From NCBI RefSeq assembly GCF_009870125.1, contig NC_046683.1:56125869-56189868 (forward strand): a DNA stretch of 64,000 nt, read 5' to 3'. The notes under the pieces are model-generated. The model saw nothing but the letters and a program-made list of their open reading frames with translations. It was not told where the DNA came from and did not search any database. Source of the stretch: Drosophila pseudoobscura (lineage: Eukaryota; Arthropoda; Insecta; Diptera; Drosophilidae). Below, piece by piece: positions 1-12,060 of this stretch; positions within the stretch are counted from its first letter, which is position 1; every line of letters starts with the position of its first letter. The position numbers were made by a program, and so were the translations under genes.

Positions 1-3000
1 CTGCAATCGGAAAAAAGGACATCCATTTTTTCACGATTTTCGCAAAAAATCATGATGGTTGCATCATTAAATTTGCCAAAAATCGGCCTCATTTTCAAAG
101 TCGAGATTTTGATGCCGAACGACAGGCTGGATCCTCCCGATCCTGGGAGAGTTGGTCTCTCACCGATCTGGCCCTATTTGTCTGAGATATAGCTCTCCTA
201 GGAGTTGGTTTTGCATATCCAGGTAGAATACAGGATTCTTCTGCACGCTATATCTCTGCAATATGGCAGCCGATCGGGGCGCGGCATGTCTTTTCATGAT
301 CGGGCGAGTCCTGCCAATTGACTGCAATCGGAAAAAAGGACATCCATTTTTTCACGATTTTCGCAAAAAATCATGATGGTTACATCATTAAATTTGCCAA
401 AAATCGGCCTCATTTTCAAAGTCGAGATTTTGATGCCGAACGACAGGCTGGATCCTCCCGATCCTGGGAGAGTTGGTCTCTCACCGAACTGGCCCTATTT
501 GTCTGAGATATAGCTCTCCTAGGAGTTGGTTTTGCATATCCCTAGAATACAGGTTTCTTCTACACGCTATATCTCTGCAATATGGCAGCCGATCGGGGCG
601 CGGCATGTCTTTTCATGATCGGGCGAGTCCTGCCAATTGACTGCAATCGGAAAAAAGGACATCCATTTTTTCACGATTTTCGCAAAAAATCATGATGGTT
701 ACATCATTAAATTTGCCAAAAATCGGCCTCATTTTCAAAGTCGAGATTTTGATGCCGAACGACAGGCTGGATCCTCCCGATCCTGGGAGAGTTGGTCTCT
801 CACCGATCTGGCCCTATTTGTCTGAGATATAGCCTTCCTAGGAGTTAGTTTTGCATATCCCTAGAATACTGGTTTCTTCTGCACGCTATATCTCTGCAAT
901 ATGGCAGCCGATCGGGGCGCGGCATGTCTTTTCATGATCGGGCGAGTCCTGCCAATTGACTGCAATCGGAAAAAAGGACATCCATTTTTTCACGATTTTC
1001 GCAAAAAATCATGATGGTTACATCATTAAATTTGCCAAAAATCGGCCTCATTTTCAAAGTCGAGATTTTGATGCCGAACGACAGGCTGGATCCTCCCGAT
1101 CCTGGGAGAGTTGGTCTCTCACCGATCTGGCCCTATTTGTCTGAGATATAGCTCTCCTAGGAGTTGGTTTTGCATATCCAGGTAGAATACAGGATTCTTC
1201 TGCACGCTATATCTCTGCAATATGGCAGCCGATCGGGGCGCGGCATGTCTTTTCATGATCGGGCGAGTCCTGCCAATTGACTGCAATCGGAAAAAAGGAC
1301 ATCCATTTTTTCACGATTTTCGCAAAAAATCATGATGGTTACATCATTAAATTTGCCAAAAATCGGCCTCATTTTCAAAGTCGAGATTTTGATGCCGAAC
1401 GACAGGCTGGATCCTCCCGATCCTGGGAGAGTTGGTCTCTCACCGATCTGGCCCTATTTGTCTGAGATATAGCCTTCCTAGGAGTTAGTTTTGCATATCC
1501 CTAGAATACAGGTTTCTTCTGCACGCTATATCTCTGCAATATGGCAGCCGATCGGGGCGCGGCATGTCTTTTCATGATCGGGCGAGTCCTGCCAATTGAC
1601 TGCAATCGGAAAAAAGGACATCCATTTTTTCACGATTTTCGCAAAAAATCATGATGGTTACATCATTAAATTTGCCAAAAATCGGCCTCATTTTCAAAGT
1701 CGAGATTTTGATGCCGAACGACAGGCTGGATCCTCCCGATCCTGGGAGAGTTGGTCTCTCACCGAACTGGCCCTATTTGTCTGAGATATAGCTCTCCTAG
1801 GAGTTGGTTTTGCATATCCCTAGAATACAGGTTTCTTCTACACGCTATATCTCTGCAATATGGCAGCCGATCGGGGCGCGGCATGTCTTTTCATGATCGG
1901 GCGAGTCCTGCCAATTGACTGCAATCGGAAAAAAGGACATCCATTTTTTCACGATTTTCGCAAAAAATCATGATGGTTACATCATTAAATTTGCCAAAAA
2001 TCGGCCTCATTTTCAAAGTCGAGATTTTGATGCCGAACGACAGGCTGGATCCTCCCGATCCTGGGAGAGTTGGTCTCTCACCGATCTGGCCCTATTTGTC
2101 TGAGATATAGCTCTCGTAGGAGTTGGTTTTGAATATCGAAAGAACACAAGTTTCTTCTGCACGCTATATCTCTGCAATATGGCAGCCGATCGGGGCGCGG
2201 CATGTCTTTTCATGATCGGGCGAGTCCTGTCAATTGACTGCAATCGGAAAAAAGGACATCCATTTTTTCACGATTTTCGCAAAAAATCATGATGGTTACA
2301 TCATTAAATTTGCCAAAAATCGGCCTCATTTTCAAAGTCGAGATTTTGATGCCGAACGACAGGCTGGATCCTCCCGATCCTGGGAGAGTTGGTCTCTCAC
2401 CGATCTGGCCCCATTTGTCTGAGATATAGCTCTCCTAGGAGTTGGTTTTGCATATCCAGGTAGAATACAGGATTCTTCTGCACGCTATATCTCTGCAATA
2501 TGGCAGCCGATCGGGGCGCGGCATGTCTTTTCATGATCGGGCGAGTCCTGCCAATTGACTGCAATCGGAAAAAAGGACATCCATTTTTTCACGATTTTCG
2601 CAAAAAATCATGATGGTTACATCATTAAATTTGCCAAAAATCGGCCTCATTTTCAAAGTCGAGATTTTGATGCCGAACGACAGGCTGGATCCTCCCGATC
2701 CTGGGAGAGTTGGTCTCTCACCGATCTGGCCCTATTTGTCTGAGATATAGCCTTCCTAGGAGTTAGTTTTGCATATCCCTAGAATACAGGTTTCTTCTGC
2801 ACGCTATATCTCTGCAATATGGCAGCCGATCGGGGCGCGGCATGTCTTTTCATGATCGGGCGAGTCCTGCCAATTGACTGCAATCGGAAAAAAGGACATC
2901 CATTTTTTCACGATTTTCGCAAAAAATCATGATGGTTACATCATTAAATTTGCCAAAAATCGGCCTCATTTTCAAAGTCGAGATTTTGATGCCGAACGAC

Positions 3001-3134
3001 AGGCTGGATCCTCCCGATCCTGGGAGAGTTGGTCTCTCACCGATCTGGCCCTATTTGTCTGAGATATAGCTCTCGTAGGAGTTGGTTTTGCATATCGAAA
3101 GAACACAAGTTTCTTCTGCACGCTATATCTCTGC

Positions 3135-3306
3135 GCCTCATTTTCAAAGTCGAGATTTTGATGCGGTTCGAAAGTCTGGATCCTCTCGATCCTGGGAGAG
3201 TTGGTCTCTCACCGATCTGGCCCTATTTGTCTGAGATACAGCCTTCCTAGGAGTTAGTTTTGCATATCCCTAGAATACAGGTTTCTTCTGCACGCTATAT
3301 CTCTGC
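3135..3306 (+). repeat. Short (172-bp) satellite monomer, representative copy
   Basis: The array runs from ctctgc directly into gcctcatttt at 3134/3135. It therefore lacks the 147 bp that separate these two points in a long monomer (for example 260-406). The short copies also carry linked substitutions: gcggttcgaaagtctgg in place of gccgaacgacaggctgg, and usually tcctctcgatcc in place of tcctcccgatcc. This marks them as a distinct, independently amplified class and not repeated fresh deletions. About 36 copies are present, for example at the ends of the 491-bp intervals starting 2874, 3365, 4175, 6903 and 7713, and in pairs before 15771, 18207, 19831, 21774 and 23715. Confidence 0.93.
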
Positions 3307-6300
3307 AATATGGCAGCCGATCGGGGCGCGGCATGTCTTTTCATGATCGGGCGAGTCCTGCCAATTGACTGCAATCGGAAAAAAGGACATCCATTTTTTC
3401 ACGATTTTCGCAAAAAATCATGATGGTTACATCATTAAATTTGCCAAAAATCGGCCTCATTTTCAAAGTCGAGATTTTGATGCCGAACGACAGGCTGGAT
3501 CCTCCCGATCCTGGGAGAGTTGGTCTCTCACCGATCTGGCCCTATTTGTCTGAGATATAGCTCTCGTAGGAGTTGGTTTTGCATATCGAAAGAACACAAG
3601 TTTCTTCTGCACGCTATATCTCTGCGCCTCATTTTCAAAGTCGAGATTTTGATGCGGTTCGAAAGTCTGGATCCTCTCGATCCTGGGAGAGTTGGTCTCT
3701 CACCGATCTGGCCCTATTTGTCTGAGATATAGCTCTCCTAGGAGTTAGTTTTGCATATCCCTAGAATACAGGTTTCTTCTGCACGCTATATCTCTGCAAT
3801 ATGGCAGCCGATCGGGGCGCGGCATGTCTTTTCATGATCGGGCGAGTCCTGCCAATTGACTGCAATCGGAAAAAAGGACATCCATTTTTTCACGATTTTC
3901 GCAAAAAATCATGATGGTTACATCATTAAATTTGCCAAAAATCGGCCTCATTTTCAAAGTCGAGATTTTGATGCCGAACGACAGGCTGGATCCTCCCGAT
4001 CCTGGGAGAGTTGGTCTCTCACCGAACTGGCCCTATTTGTCTGAGATATAGCTCTCCTAGGAGTTGGTTTTGCATATCCCTAGAATACAGGTTTCTTCTA
4101 CACGCTATATCTCTGCAATATGGCAGCCGATCGGGGCGCGGCATGTCTTTTCATGATCGGGCGAGTCCTGCCAATTGACTGCAATCGGAAAAAAGGACAT
4201 CCATTTTTTCACGATTTTCGCAAAAAATCATGATGGTTACATCATTAAATTTGCCAAAAATCGGCCTCATTTTCAAAGTCGAGATTTTGATGCCGAACGA
4301 CAGGCTGGATCCTCCCGATCCTGGGAGAGTTGGTCTCTCACCGATCTGGCCCTATTTGTCTGAGATATAGCTCTCGTAGGAGTTGGTTTTGCATATCGAA
4401 AGAACACAAGTTTCTTCTGCACGCTATATCTCTGCGCCTCATTTTCAAAGTCGAGATTTTGATGCGGTTCGAAAGTCTGGATCCTCTCGATCCTGGGAGA
4501 GTTGGTCTCTCACCGATCTGGCCCTATTTGTCTGAGATATAGCTCTCCTAGGATTTAGTTTTGCATATCCCTAGAATACAGGTTTCTTCTGCACGCTATA
4601 TCTCTGCAATATGGCAGCCGATCGGGGCGCGGCATGTCTTTTCATGATCGGGCGAGTCCTGCCAATTGACTGCAATCGGAAAAAAGGACATCCATTTTTT
4701 CACGATTTTCGCAAAAAATCATGATGGTTACATCATTAAATTTGCCAAAAATCGGCCTCATTTTCAAAGTCGAGATTTTGATGCCGAACGACAGGCTGGA
4801 TCCTCCCGATCCTGGGAGAGTTGGTCTCTCACCGAACTGGCCCTATTTGTCTGAGATATAGCTCTCCTAGGAGTTGGTTTTGCATATCCCTAGAATACAG
4901 GTTTCTTCTACACGCTATATCTCTGCAATATGGCAGCCGATCGGGGCGCGGCATGTCTTTTCATGATCGGGCGAGTCCTGCCAATTGACTGCAATCGGAA
5001 AAAAGGACATCCATTTTTTCACGATTTTCGCAAAAAATCATGATGGTTACATCATTAAATTTGCCAAAAATCGGCCTCATTTTCAAAGTCGAGATTTTGA
5101 TGCCGAACGACAGGCTGGATCCTCCCGATCCTGGGAGAGTTGGTCTCTCACCGATCTGGCCCTATTTGTCTGAGATATAGCCTTCCTAGGAGTTAGTTTT
5201 GCATATCCCTAGAATACTGGTTTCTTCTGCACGCTATATCTCTGCAATATGGCAGCCGATCGGGGCGCGGCATGTCTTTTCATGATCGGGCGAGTCCTGC
5301 CAATTGACTGCAATCGGAAAAAAGGACATCCATTTTTTCACGATTTTCGCAAAAAATCATGATGGTTGCATCATTAAATTTGCCAAAAATCGGCCTCATT
5401 TTCAAAGTCGAGATTTTGATGCCGAACGACAGGCTGGATCCTCCCGATCCTGGGAGAGTTGGTCTCTCACCGATCTGGCCCTATTTGTCTGAGATATAGC
5501 TCTCCTAGGAGTTGGTTTTGCATATCCAGGTAGAATACAGGATTCTTCTGCACGCTATATCTCTGCAATATGGCAGCCGATCGGGGCGCGGCATGTCTTT
5601 TCATGATCGGGCGAGTCCTGCCAATTGACTGCAATCGGAAAAAAGGACATCCATTTTTTCACGATTTTCGCAAAAAATCATGATGGTTACATCATTAAAT
5701 TTGCCAAAAATCGGCCTCATTTTCAAAGTCGAGATTTTGATGCCGAACGACAGGCTGGATCCTCCCGATCCTGGGAGAGTTGGTCTCTCACCGAACTGGC
5801 CCTATTTGTCTGAGATATAGCTCTCCTAGGAGTTGGTTTTGCATATCCCTAGAATACAGGTTTCTTCTACACGCTATATCTCTGCAATATGGCAGCCGAT
5901 CGGGGCGCGGCATGTCTTTTCATGATCGGGCGAGTCCTGCCAATTGACTGCAATCGGAAAAAAGGACATCCATTTTTTCACGATTTTCGCAAAAAATCAT
6001 GATGGTTACATCATTAAATTTGCCAAAAATCGGCCTCATTTTCAAAGTCGAGATTTTGATGCCGAACGACAGGCTGGATCCTCCCGATCCTGGGAGAGTT
6101 GGTCTCTCACCGATCTGGCCCTATTTGTCTGAGATATAGCCTTCCTAGGAGTTAGTTTTGCATATCCCTAGAATACTGGTTTCTTCTGCACGCTATATCT
6201 CTGCAATATGGCAGCCGATCGGGGCGCGGCATGTCTTTTCATGATCGGGCGAGTCCTGCCAATTGACTGCAATCGGAAAAAAGGACATCCATTTTTTCAC

Positions 6301-7386
6301 GATTTTCGCAAAAAATCATGATGGTTACATCATTAAATTTGCCAAAAATCGGCCTCATTTTCAAAGTCGAGATTTTGATGCCGAACGACAGGCTGGATCC
6401 TCCCGATCCTGGGAGAGTTGGTCTCTCACCGATCTGGCCCTATTTGTCTGAGATATAGCTCTCCTAGGAGTTGGTTTTGCATATCCAGGTAGAATACAGG
6501 ATTCTTCTGCACGCTATATCTCTGCAATATGGCAGCCGATCGGGGCGCGGCATGTCTTTTCATGATCGGGCGAGTCCTGCCAATTGACTGCAATCGGAAA
6601 AAAGGACATCCATTTTTTCACGATTTTCGCAAAAAATCATGATGGTTACATCATTAAATTTGCCAAAAATCGGCCTCATTTTCAAAGTCGAGATTTTGAT
6701 GCCGAACGACAGGCTGGATCCTCCCGATCCTGGGAGAGTTGGTCTCTCACCGATCTGGCCCTATTTGTCTGAGATATAGCCTTCCTAGGAGTTAGTTTTG
6801 CATATCCCTAGAATACAGGTTTCTTCTGCACGCTATATCTCTGCAATATGGCAGCCGATCGGGGCGCGGCATGTCTTTTCATGATCGGGCGAGTCCTGCC
6901 AATTGACTGCAATCGGAAAAAAGGACATCCATTTTTTCACGATTTTCGCAAAAAATCATGATGGTTACATCATTAAATTTGCCAAAAATCGGCCTCATTT
7001 TCAAAGTCGAGATTTTGATGCCGAACGACAGGCTGGATCCTCCCGATCCTGGGAGAGTTGGTCTCTCACCGATCTGGCCCTATTTGTCTGAGATATAGCC
7101 TTCCTAGGAGTTAGTTTTGCATATCCCTAGAATACAGGTTTCTTCTGCACGCTATATCTCTGCGCCTCATTTTCAAAGTCGAGATTTTGATGCGGTTCGA
7201 AAGTCTGGATCCTCTCGATCCTGGGAGAGTTGGTCTCTCACCGATCTGGCCCTATTTGTCTGAGATATAGCCTTCCTAGGAGTTAGTTTTGCATATCCCT
7301 AGAATACTGGTTTCTTCTGCACGCTATATCTCTGCAATATGGCAGCCGATCGGGGCGCGGCATGTCTTTTCATGATCGGGCGAGTC

Positions 7387-10300
7387 CTGATAATTGACTG
7401 CAATCGGAAAAAAGGACATCCATTTTTTCACGATTTTCGCAAAAAATCATGATGGTTACATCATTAAATTTGCCAAAAATCGGCCTCATTTTCAAAGTCG
7501 AGATTTTGATGCCGAACGACAGGCTGGATCCTCCCGATCCTGGGAGAGTTGGTCTCTCACCGATCTGGCCCTATTTGTCTGAGATATAGCCTTCCTAGGA
7601 GTTAGTTTTGCATATCCCTAGAATACTGGTTTCTTCTGCACGCTATATCTCTGCAATATGGCAGCCGATCGGGGCGCGGCATGTCTTTTCATGATCGGGC
7701 GAGTCCTGCCAATTGACTGCAATCGGAAAAAAGGACATCCATTTTTTCACGATTATCGCAAAAAATCATGATGGTTACATCATTAAATTTGCCAAAAATC
7801 GGCCTCATTTTCAAAGTCGAGATTTTGATGCCGAACGACAGGCTGGATCCTCCCGATCCTGGGAGAGTTGGTCTCTCACCGATCTGGCCCTATTTGTCTG
7901 AGATATAGCTCTCGTAGGAGTTTGTTTTGCATATCGAAAGAACACAAGTTTCTTCTGCACGCTATATCTCTGCGCCTCATTTTCAAAGTCGAGATTTTGA
8001 TGCGGTTCGAAAGTCTGGATCCTCTCGATCCTGGGAGAGTTGGTCTCTCACCGATCTGGCCCTATTTGTCTGAGATATAGCCTTCCTAGGAGTTAGTTTT
8101 GCATATCCCTAGAATACAGGTTTCTTCTGCACGCTATATCTCTGCAATATGGCAGCCGATCGGGGCGCGGCATGTCTTTTCATGATCGGGCGAGTCCTGC
8201 CAATTGACTGCAATCGGAAAAAAGGACATCCATTTTTTCACGATTTTCGCAAAAAATCATGATGGTTACATCATTAAATTTGCCAAAAATCGGCCTCATT
8301 TTCAAAGTCGAGATTTTGATGCCGAACGACAGGCTGGATCCTCCCGATCCTGGGAGAGTTGGTCTCTCACCGATCTGGCCCTATTTGTCTGAGATATAGC
8401 CTTCCTAGGAGTTAGTTTTGCATATCCCTAGAATACAGGTTTCTTCTGCACGCTATATCTCTGCAATATGGCAGCCGATCGGGGCGCGGCATGTCTTTTC
8501 ATGATCGGGCGAGTCCTGCCAATTGACTGCAATCGGAAAAAAGGACATCCATTTTTTCACGATTTTCGCAAAAAATCATGATGGTTACATCATTAAATTT
8601 GCCAAAAATCGGCCTCATTTTCAAAGTCGAGATTTTGATGCCGAACGACAGGCTGGATCCTCCCGATCCTGGGAGAGTTGGTCTCTCACCGATCTGGCTC
8701 TATTTGTCTGAGATATAGCTCTCCTAGGAGTTGATTTTGCATATCCAGGTAGAATACAGGTTTCTTCTACACGCTATATCTCTGCAATATGGCAGCCGAT
8801 CGGGGCGCGGCATGTCTTTTCATGATCGGGCGAGTCCTGCCAATTGACTGCAATCGGAAAAAAGGACATCCATTTTTTCACGATTTTCGCAAAAAATCAT
8901 GATGGTTACATCATTAAATTTGCCAAAAATCGGCCTCATTTTCAAAGTCGAGATTTTGATGCCGAACGACAGGCTGGATCCTCCCGATCCTGGGAGAGTT
9001 GGTCTCTCACCGATCTGGCCCTATTTGTCTGAGATATAGCCTTCCTAGGAGTTAGTTTTGCATATCCCTAGAATACAGGTTTCTTCTGCACGCTATATCT
9101 CTGCAATATGGCAGCCGATCGGGGCGCGGCATGTCTTTTCATGATCGGGCGAGTCCTGCCAATTGACTGCAATCGGAAAAAAGGACATCCATTTTTTCAC
9201 GATTTTCGCAAAAAATCATGATGGTTACATCATTAAATTTGCCAAAAATCGGCCTCATTTTCAAAGTCGAGATTTTGATGCCGAACGACAGGCTGGATCC
9301 TCCCGATCCTGGGAGAGTTGGTCTCTCACCGATCTGGCCCTATTTGTCTGAGATATAGCCTTCCTAGGAGTTAGTTTTGCATATCCCTAGAATACAGGTT
9401 TCTTCTGCACGCTATATCTCTGCGCCTCATTTTCAAAGTCGAGATTTTGATGCGGTTCGAAAGTCTGGATCCTCTCGATCCTGGGAGAGTTGGTCTCTCA
9501 CCGATCTGGCCCTATTTGTCTGAGATATAGCCTTCCTAGGAGTTAGTTTTGCATATCCCTAGAATACAGGTTTCTTCTGCACGCTATATCTCTGCAATAT
9601 GGCAGCCGATCGGGGCGCGGCATGTCTTTTCATGATCGGGCGAGTCCTGCCAATTGACTGCAATCGGAAAAAAGGACATCCATTTTTTCACGATTATCGC
9701 AAAAAATCATGATGGTTACATCATTAAATTTGCCAAAAATCGGCCTCATTTTCAAAGTCGAGATTTTGATGCCGAACGACAGGCTGGATCCTCCCGATCC
9801 TGGGAGAGTTGGTCTCTCACCGATCTGGCCCTATTTGTCTGAGATATAGCCTTCCTAGGAGTTAGTTTTGCATATCCCTAGAATACTGGTTTCTTCTGCA
9901 CGCTATATCTCTGCAATATGGCAGCCGATCGGGGCGCGGCATGTCTTTTCATGATCGGGCGAGTCCTGATAATTGACTGCAATCGGAAAAAAGGACATCC
10001 ATTTTTTCACGATTATCGCAAAAAATCATGATGGTTACATCATTAAATTTGCCAAAAATCGGCCTCATTTTCAAAGTCGAGATTTTGATGCCGAACGACA
10101 GGCTGGATCCTCCCGATCCTGGGAGAGTTGGTCTCTCACCGATCTGGCCCTATTTGTCTGAGATATAGCCTTCCTAGGAGTTAGTTTTGCATATCCCTAG
10201 AATACTGGTTTCTTCTGCACGCTATATCTCTGCAATATGGCAGCCGATCGGGGCGCGGCATGTCTTTTCATGATCGGGCGAGTCCTGCCAATTGACTGCA

Positions 10301-12060
10301 ATCGGAAAAAAGGACATCCATTTTTTCACGATTATCGCAAAAAATCATGATGGTTACATCATTAAATTTGCCAAAAATCGGCCTCATTTTCAAAGTCGAG
10401 ATTTTGATGCCGAACGACAGGCTGGATCCTCCCGATCCTGGGAGAGTTGGTCTCTCACCGATCTGGCCCTATTTGTCTGAGATATAGCTCTCGTAGGAGT
10501 TTGTTTTGCATATCGAAAGAACACAAGTTTCTTCTGCACGCTATATCTCTGCGCCTCATTTTCAAAGTCGAGATTTTGATGCGGTTCGAAAGTCTGGATC
10601 CTCTCGATCCTGGGAGAGTTGGTCTCTCACCGATCTGGCCCTATTTGTCTGAGATATAGCCTTCCTAGGAGTTAGTTTTGCATATCCCTAGAATACAGGT
10701 TTCTTCTGCACGCTATATCTCTGCAATATGGCAGCCGATCGGGGCGCGGCATGTCTTTTCATGATCGGGCGAGTCCTGCCAATTGACTGCAATCGGAAAA
10801 AAGGACATCCATTTTTTCACGATTTTCGCAAAAAATCATGATGGTTACATCATTAAATTTGCCAAAAATCGGCCTCATTTTCAAAGTCGAGATTTTGATG
10901 CCGAACGACAGGCTGGATCCTCCCGATCCTGGGAGAGTTGGTCTCTCACCGATCTGGCCCTATTTGTCTGAGATATAGCCTTCCTAGGAGTTAGTTTTGC
11001 ATATCCCTAGAATACAGGTTTCTTCTGCACGCTATATCTCTGCAATATGGCAGCCGATCGGGGCGCGGCATGTCTTTTCATGATCGGGCGAGTCCTGCCA
11101 ATTGACTGCAATCGGAAAAAAGGACATCCATTTTTTCACGATTTTCGCAAAAAATCATGATGGTTACATCATTAAATTTGCCAAAAATCGGCCTCATTTT
11201 CAAAGTCGAGATTTTGATGCCGAACGACGGGCTGGATCCTCCCGATCCTGGGAGAGTTGGTCTCTCACCGATCTGGCTCTATTTGTCTGAGATATAGCTC
11301 TCCTAGGAGTTGATTTTGCATATCCAGGTAGAATACAGGTTTCTTCTACACGCTATATCTCTGCAATATGGCAGCCGATCGGGGCGCGGCATGTCTTTTC
11401 ATGATCGGGCGAGTCCTGCCAATTGACTGCAATCGGAAAAAAGGACATCCATTTTTTCACGATTTTCGCAAAAAATCATGATGGTTACATCATTAAATTT
11501 GCCAAAAATCGGCCTCATTTTCAAAGTCGAGATTTTGATGCCGAACGACAGGCTGGATCCTCCCGATCCTGGGAGAGTTGGTCTCTCACCGATCTGGCCC
11601 TATTTGTCTGAGATATAGCCTTCCTAGGAGTTAGTTTTGCATATCCCTAGAATACAGGTTTCTTCTGCACGCTATATCTCTGCAATATGGCAGCCGATCG
11701 GGGCGCGGCATGTCTTTTCATGATCGGGCGAGTCCTGCCAATTGACTGCAATCGGAAAAAAGGACATCCATTTTTTCACGATTTTCGCAAAAAATCATGA
11801 TGGTTACATCATTAAATTTGCCAAAAATCGGCCTCATTTTCAAAGTCGAGATTTTGATGCCGAACGACAGGCTGGATCCTCCCGATCCTGGGAGAGTTGG
11901 TCTCTCACCGATCTGGCCCTATTTGTCTGAGATATAGCCTTCCTAGGAGTTAGTTTTGCATATCCCTAGAATACTGGTTTCTTCTGCACGCTATATCTCT
12001 GCAATATGGCAGCCGATCGGGGCGCGGCATGTCTTTTCATGATCGGGCGAGTCCTGCCAA
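7387..12060 (+). repeat. Tandem 2.58-kb duplication inside the satellite array
   Basis: The rare variant gtcctgataattgac occurs only near 7387 and 9966, exactly 2579 bp apart. The monomer lengths that follow 7394 (319, 491, 319, 321, 319, 491, 319) are repeated from 9973 (319, 491, 319, 321, 319), where the next 491 is replaced by 319 because one short monomer is missing. Shared rare variants are gattatcgc at 7713 and 10292, ggagtttgttttgc near 7917 and 10496, and ctggctctatttg near 8694 and 11273. The two blocks are one segment duplicated by unequal exchange, with a later loss of one short monomer from the second copy. Confidence 0.88.

Noticed and set aside
318..506. A 62-codon open frame repeated in almost every long monomer (MTAIGKKDIHFF type)
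   Set aside because: The first codon is TTG, not ATG. There is no promoter or splice context, and the frame is open only because monomers are nearly identical. Short monomers remove most of it, and substitutions do not favour synonymous positions in any obvious way.
3029..3250. 70-73-codon open frames spanning a long/short monomer junction
   Set aside because: They arise from chance phase across satellite units, begin within the repeat, and vary with unit length changes of 1-2 bp.
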